From NCBI GenBank assembly GCA_036675345.1, contig JAKFFE010000006.1:1-21123 (forward strand): a stretch of DNA of 21,123 nt. Direction: 5' to 3'. This DNA comes from JALYOC01 sp036675345. GTDB taxonomy: Bacteria; Myxococcota; Myxococcia; Myxococcales; Myxococcaceae. The notes beneath the pieces were generated by a model. The model ran no database searches. It saw only the letters and a list, made by a program, of their open reading frames with translations, and had not been told where the DNA came from. Positions 1 to 6,830 of this stretch are shown one piece after another; position 1 is the first letter of the stretch, and every line of letters begins with the position of its first letter. Position numbers and translations under genes: made by a program.

Positions 1-270
1 GCCGAGGTCCTGGTCGGAGCAGCAGACGGGGCCGAGGTTGCGGTCGGAGCAGCAGACGGGGCCGCGGTTGAGGTCGGAGCAGCAGTCGGAGCCGCGGTTG
101 AGGTCGGAGCAGCAGTCGGAGCCGAGGTCCTGGTCGGAGCAGCAGACGGGGCCGAGGTTGCGGTCGGAGCAGCAGACGGAGACGTGGTCGTGGTCGGAGC
201 AGCGGCCGGAGCAGCAGTCGGAGCCGAGGTCGCGGTCGGAACTGCGGTCAGGTCCGAAGTTGCGGTCGGA
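1..270. repeat. 30-bp minisatellite with a 120-bp higher-order period
   Basis: Nine head-to-tail 30-bp units can be read. The first six (1-180) are clean and the last three are degenerate. Each contains the core GGTCGGAGCAGCAG or a variant. Unit 1 (1-30) is identical to unit 5 (121-150), unit 2 differs from unit 6 by one base, and units 3 and 4 are identical, so a larger block has been duplicated. The period is a multiple of three, so copy-number changes keep the reading frame of the minus-strand gene. Confidence 0.9.
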
Positions 271-395
271 GCCGAGGGCCAACCGGCCTTTTGCTGCGCC
301 TTCACTCCACCCACGGAGATCAGGGAGAGCGCGACGAGGCAGCCGCGAAGAGAGGGGACCAGGGGGCTTACTCGAGCAAGAGGCGGAAGGAACAT
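1..395 (-). CDS. Secreted Ala/Pro/Thr-repeat protein, 3' end outside window
   Basis: An open frame starts at the ATG at 395-393 and continues off the left edge, giving at least 131 codons. Residues 1-33 look like a Sec signal peptide: Arg17, then a hydrophobic core (CLVALSLISVGGV) and a likely cleavage site VKA|QQ after residue 33. From about residue 41 the chain is a low-complexity linker of 10-residue units such as APTAAPTSTA, encoded by the 30-bp repeats at 1-270. Linkers of this type usually sit between the signal peptide and a globular or anchored domain, which would lie left of the window. A GGAG lies only 3 nt before the ATG, so the ribosome site is poor. The plus strand is also open through the repeats, but beyond them it gives no protein-like sequence, so I prefer the minus strand. 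Function unknown. Confidence 0.6.
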   Translation of the reverse strand, partial: MFLPPLARVSPLVPSLRGCLVALSLISVGGVKAQQKAGWPSAPTATSDLTAVPTATSAPTAAPAAAPTTTTSPSAAPTATSAPSAAPTRTSAPTAAPTSTAAPTAAPTSTAAPSAAPTATSAPSAAPTRTS

Positions 396-505
396 CGGCT
401 CCGACTATTGTTGGCCCCCGGAGTCGAGTCCAGGGTCAGGTTCGCCTGCTACGGCGCCGGACGCATCAAGCCGGGCAGGCTGAGCGCGCCCCGAGAGACC
501 CACGG

Positions 506-525
506 ATTATTATTATAATAATAAT
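506..525. promoter_or_regulatory. Perfect 20-bp A/T-only palindrome containing TATAAT on both strands
   Basis: Ten bases of (ATT)n run into their exact reverse complement, giving 20 A/T bases in a row in very GC-rich surroundings. A perfect -10 hexamer TATAAT is present on the plus strand (514-519) and on the minus strand (517-512). No good -35 hexamer lies 16-18 bp from either. On the minus strand it would leave a leader of about 100 nt before the secreted-protein gene starting at 395. A promoter or easily melted element is plausible, but this is inference. Confidence 0.4.
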
Positions 526-814
526 CTCGGAGGGGCCTCTGCCCAGGCGGGGATGCGTACCTCACCCCGGACTCGGTCTCGCCCTGGTTGTGAGCCCAAT
601 ATGAGGGGGCCGGACTCGAGCGCGGTGATCATCCTCCGCGCCGCCTGCTTGGGAGCGCCGGTGACCGACCCGCCCGGATGCAGGGCCTCCCGCCCGCTCG
701 CCTTCCGGCTGGTCGTCCCAGTCGAGGCGGAAGCTCCGGTAGCTCGGGTGGAACCGGATGGTCCCGCCTGCTTGTCGCGGTCGATGACGAGAGGCTCCGC
801 GTTGTCGCCGAGCA

Positions 815-942
815 CCTCGAGCGGGACGCTAGCTCGCCGTCGGGTTGTAGGGGCGTCCTCACACGCCAGTCGTCGCCCCACCGGCTCCCCTCGAGCGGGA
901 CGCTAACTCGCCGCCGGGTTGCAGGGGCGCCCACCGGCTCCC
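815..942. repeat. Degenerate tandem repeat, 74-bp then 54-bp unit
   Basis: The 41-bp stretch beginning CCTCGAGCGGGACGCTAG at 815-855 recurs at 889-929 with three substitutions. Both copies are followed by CCCACCGGCTCC. In the first copy about 20 extra bases separate the two parts, so the units differ by one insertion or deletion. A third copy starts at 943 (CCGCGAGCGG) and then diverges. The first copy contains a small CGAGC...GCTCG hairpin. No known element is recognised. Confidence 0.75.
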
Positions 943-1057
943 CGCGAGCGGCCGCTCTGGCCTGCACCACGGCTGGACGAATCGATGACCTGGCGGCTGC
1001 GTTCCGGGGCCGGTGCGAGGAGGCCAGCGGGGCCCCTCCTCGCTACACTCCGCCGCC

Positions 1058-1354
1058 ATGTCGGACGAGTTGGAAGATCCCTTTGGCGAGCCGGTGGAGA
1101 TCCCGATCGACGGCATCCTGGATCTGCATCTCTTCTCGCCCAAGGAGGTGAAGCCGCTGCTGGAGGAGTACCTGGCCGCGTGCCGGGAGAAGGGGATCCT
1201 CGAGGTGCGGATCGTCCACGGCAAGGGCACCGGATCGTTGCGGCGGAGCGTGGAGTCGATCCTCTCCCGGATCCCCTTCGTGGTCCGCAGCTGGACCGCC
1301 TCCGAGCGCGATGGGGGCTGGGGCGCCACCTGGGTGGCGCTGCAGCCGCCCTGA
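1058..1354 (+). CDS. Smr (small MutS-related) domain protein
   Basis: This 98-residue protein is almost entirely one Smr domain. The LDLH motif sits at about residues 22-25 and the HGKGTG motif at about 54-59, followed by the usual (S/R)L+ helix and a basic C-terminal strand. Smr domains are found at the C-terminus of MutS2 and as stand-alone proteins, with DNA- or RNA-nicking activity described for several members. I chose the ATG at 1058 over the GTG at 1013 because the domain begins just after it. No Shine-Dalgarno is visible. A TACACT hexamer 8 nt upstream of the ATG could be the -10 of a nearly leaderless transcript, which is speculative. Its stop lies 2 bp from that of the convergent macroglobulin gene. 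Confidence 0.88.
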   Translation: MSDELEDPFGEPVEIPIDGILDLHLFSPKEVKPLLEEYLAACREKGILEVRIVHGKGTGSLRRSVESILSRIPFVVRSWTASERDGGWGATWVALQPP

Positions 1355-1362
1355 GCTCAGGG
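1349..1362. other. 14-bp palindrome holding the stop codons of two convergent genes
   Basis: CCCTGAGCTCAGGG is a perfect palindrome. It contains the TGA stop of the plus-strand Smr gene (1352-1354) and the TGA stop of the minus-strand macroglobulin gene (1359-1357). No T-tract follows on either strand, so intrinsic termination is not supported. Both transcripts must run into the opposite gene or end by another mechanism. Confidence 0.8.
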
Positions 1363-3687
1363 TTGGACACTCCACTGAGGCGTGGGTGCGTAGGCGGTCC
1401 ACTCCGGCCGCCCCTCCACCGCCAGTGAGGACGCGGTCGCGTTCAGCCGACCGCCCAGGGTGGGGAACACCCGCAACGAGGTGACGAACGGCTGGCCCGG
1501 GCCTCGGGCGGGGATCTGGAGCGTCACCGCGCCATCCTCCACCGTGTAGTCCAGCAGCTCTCCGGAGGCCTTCGCCGCGTCCAGCGCCGGGCGGTCCACC
1601 TGCACCCCGGCGGGGAGCGCGGTCTTCAGCGACCAGGGAACCCCGGCCGGGCCGGCGGCGGACAGCTGCACCGTGGCCGCCTCCCCGACCTTGAACTTCG
1701 CCGGAGCCACCACTGCCAGCTCCAGTCCGTTGGCCGTCTCCTGCTTCCAGGGCAGCCAGGTGGTCAGCTCCAGTCGGTAGCCCAGCCCGGGCACCGCCGG
1801 CTCGGCGCGGACGGTCCACTGGCCCGCCTCCGCCAGCGACGCGGGGGCCAGTGCCTCCATCGAGACCACGTCCCGGGTGTTGGCGGCCGCGAAGGTGCCC
1901 TCGGTCACCACCCGACCGTTGTGCTCCAGCACCACCCGGACCTGCGAGGGCAGCGGCTGGCGGAACACCTGCAGCACCGCCTGCAGCGCCACCAGGTTGG
2001 TGCGTCCATCTCCCCAGCCGAAGTGGGGCGAGTAGTTCCCCAACAGGTACGCGCCCAGATCCGCCACTGGCGCTTGCGGGTCCTGGGCCAGGGCCAGGAT
2101 CGCCAGCGCGGTGGCCTCCGGCTGTGAGGGCCGCTGTCCGTCACCGCGGCTGACGCCTGCCTCCACCGGGAGCGAGCGCGAGCCGTCGGAGTGGCTGACC
2201 AGCGCGGCGATCACCTTCTCCTTCAGCTGTCGGGACACCTCTCCGGAGGCCGCGCCGCTGGCGAGGATCGCCGCGGCGGTGTAGCCGTCCTGGACCTGGG
2301 AGAGGTAGCGCTCGAACGCGCCGGCGCTGCGGACCGAGACCGCCACCCCGCGCTGATCCTTGCCCGCCGCCACCGCGCGGGTCCCCTCCGCGGTGGCCAC
2401 CAGCAGCCGCTGCAGCGGCCAGCCGTCTCCCCCGTGGAAGGTTCCATCCGGACGCTGGGTGGCGGCCACCGTCTGGGACAACCGCTGCCCCAGCCGCGCC
2501 AGCACCGCGTTCTGCGGGTGGGCCAGCGCCGCCTCGGCGAACAGGGCCGCCAGCGGACCGTCGGCGGTGCGGGTGTGTCGCAGCGCGCGCTGCTGCAGCA
2601 CCACGGTGGCCCGGCGCAGCACCTCCGGATCCGCCTGCTCTCCCAGGTTCTCCAACAGGCCCTGGGCGCGCCCTGCCAGCAGCAGCCCATAGGCGTCGTC
2701 GGCGGGACCGCCGCGCAGGGCCGCTGCGCCCAGCTCGTTGCGCAGCACCGCCAGCGCCCCGGGGAACACGGTCAGCCGCACCCGGGTGTTCTCCGCGGTG
2801 GCCTGGGCGGGGAGGGCCAGCGGCACTTGTCGGGGAGCGGCCAGGGTTCCGCCGGCGCCCACCGACCACGGACGTCCGGCGGGGGCCACCGGGAGCTCCT
2901 TGACCAGCGCGTCGTCCTCCCCAAAGCGCGCCCGGATCGTCGCCTGGCCCGCGCTCCCCGCGCGCAGGATCGCGTAGCGCAGCAGGGTGCCCCCGGCCGG
3001 CACCTGCACCCGACCGGAGGGATTCTCCACCAGCGAGGCGCCCTCCACGGTCAGGGTCAGCGCGCCGCTCACCTCCCGCTCGGTGGTGTTCACCACCTGG
3101 ATCGGCAGGCGGACCTCGTCGCCCGCCACCAGGAACCCGGGCAGCACCGGCTCCACGTAGACCGGCAGCGTCCCCTGGAAGGAGGCCACCGCGCCGGACT
3201 GCTCCCCGGTCCGCGAGTGCGCCAGCGCCAGCACCCGCCAGCGGGTCAGCCGGTCCGGGATCTTCACCGGGACGGTGGCCTCGCCCGCCTCGTTGGTCAC
3301 CACCAGGGGCTCGAACAGGAAGGTCTCCGGGAACCAGGAGCGGGTGGCCGTCACCTCTCCGCCCTCCGAAGGCTCGTCCGCCTCCCGCTCCTCCGCCGGC
3401 GCTCCCTTGGGCGCGGCCGGGACGGCCCTCGGCTGATCCCGTCGGGTGGACTTCTGGGCCTCCTCCAGGCCTCCCAGCGCGGCACCGTAGCCGCCTCCTC
3501 CCTCTCCCACCCCGCGCATCCCCAGCCCGTCCTCGGCCATCGAAGCCTCCGCCTCGGGCGCCGCCTGGGTCATCGGGTAGGCCTGCCCGGACAGCGCCTC
3601 CGCGGACCGTGAGCCGCTGATCAGCACCAGCAGCACCGCCACCGTGCACACCACCCCCACCACGAACCCCAGCAACGCGCGCTTCAT
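1357..3687 (-). CDS. Alpha-2-macroglobulin-like protein, C-terminal half, thioester-less
   Basis: This 776-residue protein begins with a single membrane anchor (residues about 6-25). A Gly/Ala/Pro-rich linker follows (about 30-115), with a GLGMRGVGEGGGGYG stretch like the glycine-rich linkers of AgmX-type proteins. The A2M core motif is RSWFPETFLFEP (about 116-127), followed by a macroglobulin beta domain. Residues about 305-590 match the helical thioester domain fold (QRPDGTFHGGDGW, WGDGRTNLVALQAVL), with C-terminal beta domains after it. The GCxEQ thioester is absent: the expected place reads GGPADDAY (about 326-333). The start at 3687 overlaps the upstream stop as ATGA, so translation is probably coupled. 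Known bacterial A2Ms are periplasmic protease traps, but without the thioester, covalent trapping is not expected. The usual PbpC partner is not nearby. Confidence 0.85.
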   Translation of the reverse strand: MKRALLGFVVGVVCTVAVLLVLISGSRSAEALSGQAYPMTQAAPEAEASMAEDGLGMRGVGEGGGGYGAALGGLEEAQKSTRRDQPRAVPAAPKGAPAEEREADEPSEGGEVTATRSWFPETFLFEPLVVTNEAGEATVPVKIPDRLTRWRVLALAHSRTGEQSGAVASFQGTLPVYVEPVLPGFLVAGDEVRLPIQVVNTTEREVSGALTLTVEGASLVENPSGRVQVPAGGTLLRYAILRAGSAGQATIRARFGEDDALVKELPVAPAGRPWSVGAGGTLAAPRQVPLALPAQATAENTRVRLTVFPGALAVLRNELGAAALRGGPADDAYGLLLAGRAQGLLENLGEQADPEVLRRATVVLQQRALRHTRTADGPLAALFAEAALAHPQNAVLARLGQRLSQTVAATQRPDGTFHGGDGWPLQRLLVATAEGTRAVAAGKDQRGVAVSVRSAGAFERYLSQVQDGYTAAAILASGAASGEVSRQLKEKVIAALVSHSDGSRSLPVEAGVSRGDGQRPSQPEATALAILALAQDPQAPVADLGAYLLGNYSPHFGWGDGRTNLVALQAVLQVFRQPLPSQVRVVLEHNGRVVTEGTFAAANTRDVVSMEALAPASLAEAGQWTVRAEPAVPGLGYRLELTTWLPWKQETANGLELAVVAPAKFKVGEAATVQLSAAGPAGVPWSLKTALPAGVQVDRPALDAAKASGELLDYTVEDGAVTLQIPARGPGQPFVTSLRVFPTLGGRLNATASSLAVEGRPEWTAYAPTPQWSVQP

Positions 3688-6600
3688 GGCTGCTCCTCCG
3701 CCACCCACTGGTTCCAGTTCTCCACGTCCTCCGGCAGCCGCGTCCCCTCCACGATCACCGCACGCGGATCGGTCAGCGCCAGCAGATCCTCAGGCAGGAA
3801 CGAGAGGCGCAGCGGTCGTCCGAAGGCATCGTGGATCCTCTGCCCGCGGGACTCGCAGGCCACCAGCGACGCCTTCCACAGCCCAGCCACCGTGGCCGGC
3901 GAGGCCAGCTGATCCTTGGCCGCGGAGGCCTCCCAGCGGCGGGCCTGGGCGTGCAGCTCGGAGAGCACGGTATAGAAGACGTCCGTCAATTCCCCGTTGG
4001 CGTCCAGCACGCTGGCGTGGCGCACCCCCACCGGCCGGTCTGCCTGCTCTCGCGGAGGCGGGCTGGTCACCCGCAGCACGGTGGCGGCGGCGGCATGGAA
4101 GCCGCGGATCCTCCCCAGCATCAGTGCCTGCGCGTCCAGGGTACCGAACGCCGGAGCGCTCATCGCCACCTGCGGCCGCACCCGGGCCAGGCTCTGCGCG
4201 CCCTCCAGCGGCGCCAGCTGCCCCAGGGTCTCGTCCACCCCGAACAGTCCCACCGCGGCGGCGGCGGGCTTTCCTCCCACCCGGGTCTCCAGCTTCAGGT
4301 GGGCCAGGGCGCCGGGCCGATAGGCCGGCTGATCTGGTGCGATCGCCACGCTCAGGTCGCTGCCGCTGCGCACGTAGACCAGCGCCTGCGCACCCTGGAT
4401 CTCGAACCGCAGCCAGCCGGTGGCGTCGGGCGGTACCTGGAAGACGACCTGCTTGTCCTCCACCTCCAGCCACCGGGTGGCGGCTCCCACCAGCACGTTC
4501 ACCTGCTTGGGCAGGGAGGCCGAATAGCCCGGCCCGCGCAGCAACTGCACCTCCACCTTGTCGCCGGGGCTGACCACCACCGCGCTGGGCCGCAGCCGCA
4601 GCGGGGGCACCGTCCCCGGCCGCATCCTCAGCCGGGTGGTCCCCACCTCGCGGCCCTCCAGGGTCGCGGAGACCAGGAAGTCGTAGCCCAGGAAGGTGGT
4701 GGCCTGGGGGCGATCCTCGGCGTCCATCCCGTCTGCGGCGTGGAGGCTGAGCGCGGCGATGCCCATCGCGTCGCTGGAGGGCTTCCGCCCCAGCCCCAGC
4801 CGGGTGGGCAGCCGCGAGCGCAGACACTCCGCCGCGCCCGCCAAGGTGGTCTCGGCGTTGGGGTCGCCGACCCAGGAGAGCTCCAGCTGATCCGAGCCGG
4901 CCCGGGTCCGCCACTCCAGTGCCCGAGGCAGCCGGCCTTCCGCCGCGCCTGCGGGCAGACAGGCCCGGGTCCCCATCAGCGCGTCGGCCAGCGGGCCCGG
5001 CACCTCGGAGGGAACCTCCGGCGAGCCTTGCAGCTCCGCCCCCACCCAAGGAGCGTTGGCCGGGGCGATCCCCAGGTTTGCCACCAGCAGTCGGTCCCGT
5101 CCGGCGGGGAAGCGGCGGCCCTGCGCCACCTCGCGCAGACACCGCTCCATTCGGGAGGCGCCGCTGCCCACCGCGCTCACCGCGCCGGAGGGGGTAATCC
5201 GGATCGCCAGCTGTGGGCTCTGCTCCTCCAGGGTGAACAGGGCGCAGGGCTCGAAGGCGGACAGCGCCTTCTCCATCGCCACCTGATCACCCAGGGAGAC
5301 CTCGCCGCCGATCAGCTCCTCCAGTCCCTCCAGCGACACCGACGGTTGGGGCGGGGGAGGGCGGTAGGGCATCGGGGGGACCACCACGTTCACCGGCACC
5401 CCCGGATCGAGCTGCAGGCTGGCCACCCCGTCCTCGTCGGCCACGCCGCTCACCCCCGGGTCCTTGGCATCCCACGCCCGTCGCACCCGCAAGGTGGCGC
5501 CGGCCAACGGGAGCCCGTCCGGGGTGGTGGCGCGCAGGTAGAGGCGGTTGTTGAGTCCCTCCACCAGGCCGTCGCCCAGCTCGGTGACCGTGTCCACCGC
5601 CAGCGCGTCGCCGGAGAGCAGGATCGACACCGCGCCGCCGACCCGATCTCCGGCGGAGTCGATCGCGGTGAGGGTCGCGGAGAGGGTGTTGCGGCCGCTC
5701 AGGTCCTCGGGGATCGGCGGCAGCTCCAGGGTGAAGCGTCCGTCGCGGCCCGCGGTGGCCACCGTCGGCAGCGCGCCCCCGGCTGCTCCCTCATGGCTCC
5801 AGGCGCTGGGCGGAGGCCAGTCGCCCTGGGCGGTCCAGCTCAACTGGAGGGTGGCGTTGGCCACCGGTGCGCCGGAGGCGTAGCGGACCGCGCCCTGGAC
5901 CGACGGCCGCTCGCCGCCGCGGTAGAACGGCCGGGCCGGAGCCGCCTCCACCCGGAAGCGGGGAACGGTGAACGGCTCCACCTGGACGCTGGCCTCGTCG
6001 GTGGCGTCGCCCGAGGACCAGCGGATCCCCCACCGTCCGGTGGGCGCCCCGCGATCGAGGGGAAAGGATCCGGAGGACACTCCCCACGGTCCGGCGGGGA
6101 CCTTCTCCTCCAGCACCACCTGACCGGAGGGATCGGTCACCGTCCACACCCCCGGCCGACCATCGAGTGGAGTCAGGTCCTGGGCCCGGAGCACCACCGA
6201 GCGGAACTGGATCTGCTGTCCCGGCTCGTAGAGCGGGCGGTCGGTGAGCACGTGGACCCGGGCCGGCGCATAGAAGGCCACTGGGGTGTCCAGCTGCTCG
6301 GTGCCCAGGGCGGAGGTGAGGGTGGCGCGCAGCAGGTACTCGCCGTCGGGCACCACCGGGATCTGGATCCGCGCCGAGCGGAGCCCCTGGCGGGCCTCCC
6401 AGCCAGTGTCCTTCACCCGCTCCAGCGGCTGCGATTTTCCGGCGCCGTCCACCAGCGCCAGCGAGGCCTGGAAATCCTCGAACGGCGCCTGGTGGACCTG
6501 CTCCAGTCCGTCGGTGGTGTAGTGGGCGGTGCCCTGGAGGGAGATCGACCCTTCGCCGCCCCGCTGCAGCCCGCGAGCGGTCAGCTCATAGGTGGGCCGC

Positions 6601-6749
6601 ACCTTCCCGTCCGGGCACTGGTCCACCGAGATCCCGTACCGCCACCAGGCGGTCACGCACAGCGAGCTGCTCAGCGCCACCAGCCCCAGCAGCAGGACGA
6701 CGGCCGCGGACAGCACCCCCAGGGTGCGCCGATCGACGGATAGGCTCAT
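3684..6749 (-). CDS. Alpha-2-macroglobulin-like protein, N-terminal half, with AgmX-like insertions
   Basis: This 1021-residue protein has an N-terminal membrane anchor (about 10-33) and then a periplasmic chain. The MG domains show TDRPLYEPGQQIQFRSV (about 169-185, MG2) and ARPFYRGGERPSVQGAVRY (about 272-290, MG3). A later MG-like domain begins DQPAYRPG (about 806-813). Between them, residues about 480-560 fit the AgmX/TonB-like C-terminal module: Cys502, an LAIRITPSGAVSAV strand, Cys537 and RRFPAG. A weaker second copy spans about 597-650 (Cys597, Cys642). A DAFGRPLRL segment near 974 resembles the DPWGxPY loop of pseudopilins. The protein ends before the A2M and thioester domains, which are supplied by the next gene (4-bp overlap). 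GGAG lies about 9 nt before the ATG. It lies 81 bp downstream of the MopE-repeat lipoprotein gene, probably in one operon. Confidence 0.83.
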   Translation of the reverse strand: MSLSVDRRTLGVLSAAVVLLLGLVALSSSLCVTAWWRYGISVDQCPDGKVRPTYELTARGLQRGGEGSISLQGTAHYTTDGLEQVHQAPFEDFQASLALVDGAGKSQPLERVKDTGWEARQGLRSARIQIPVVPDGEYLLRATLTSALGTEQLDTPVAFYAPARVHVLTDRPLYEPGQQIQFRSVVLRAQDLTPLDGRPGVWTVTDPSGQVVLEEKVPAGPWGVSSGSFPLDRGAPTGRWGIRWSSGDATDEASVQVEPFTVPRFRVEAAPARPFYRGGERPSVQGAVRYASGAPVANATLQLSWTAQGDWPPPSAWSHEGAAGGALPTVATAGRDGRFTLELPPIPEDLSGRNTLSATLTAIDSAGDRVGGAVSILLSGDALAVDTVTELGDGLVEGLNNRLYLRATTPDGLPLAGATLRVRRAWDAKDPGVSGVADEDGVASLQLDPGVPVNVVVPPMPYRPPPPQPSVSLEGLEELIGGEVSLGDQVAMEKALSAFEPCALFTLEEQSPQLAIRITPSGAVSAVGSGASRMERCLREVAQGRRFPAGRDRLLVANLGIAPANAPWVGAELQGSPEVPSEVPGPLADALMGTRACLPAGAAEGRLPRALEWRTRAGSDQLELSWVGDPNAETTLAGAAECLRSRLPTRLGLGRKPSSDAMGIAALSLHAADGMDAEDRPQATTFLGYDFLVSATLEGREVGTTRLRMRPGTVPPLRLRPSAVVVSPGDKVEVQLLRGPGYSASLPKQVNVLVGAATRWLEVEDKQVVFQVPPDATGWLRFEIQGAQALVYVRSGSDLSVAIAPDQPAYRPGALAHLKLETRVGGKPAAAAVGLFGVDETLGQLAPLEGAQSLARVRPQVAMSAPAFGTLDAQALMLGRIRGFHAAAATVLRVTSPPPREQADRPVGVRHASVLDANGELTDVFYTVLSELHAQARRWEASAAKDQLASPATVAGLWKASLVACESRGQRIHDAFGRPLRLSFLPEDLLALTDPRAVIVEGTRLPEDVENWNQWVAEEQP

Positions 6750-6830
6750 GTGCAGGATCTCCGGGGCGCATCATGGCAGCGCGCATCGGACATCGGGATA
6801 CGTCTTTCGGTTCCGCGGTACGGCGGCGCC

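Larger units (their letters stand above)
396..1057. other. Gene-poor interval
   Basis: I find no reading frame here that I would defend. Several overlapping frames of about 110-160 codons are open on both strands, as expected in GC-rich DNA, but none shows a domain, a signal peptide or a convincing ribosome site. The minus frame at 513-881 and the plus frame at 678-1151 are the longest candidates. The interval holds the A/T palindrome at 506-525 and the degenerate repeat at 815-942. It could be regulatory DNA for the two divergent flanking genes plus decayed sequence. Confidence 0.5.

Noticed and set aside
1..270. CRISPR array, because of the regular 30-bp repeats
   Set aside because: The units are directly adjacent with no unique spacers, and they encode a continuous Ala/Pro/Thr linker.
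513..1040. Overlapping frames of about 110-160 codons on both strands
   Set aside because: No domain, signal peptide or ribosome site, and they overlap one another and the repeat at 815-942.
2638..2650. LGEQ in the macroglobulin C-terminal half as a remnant of the CGEQ thioester
   Set aside because: It lies about 20 residues after the position where the motif should align (GGPADDAY) and has no Cys.
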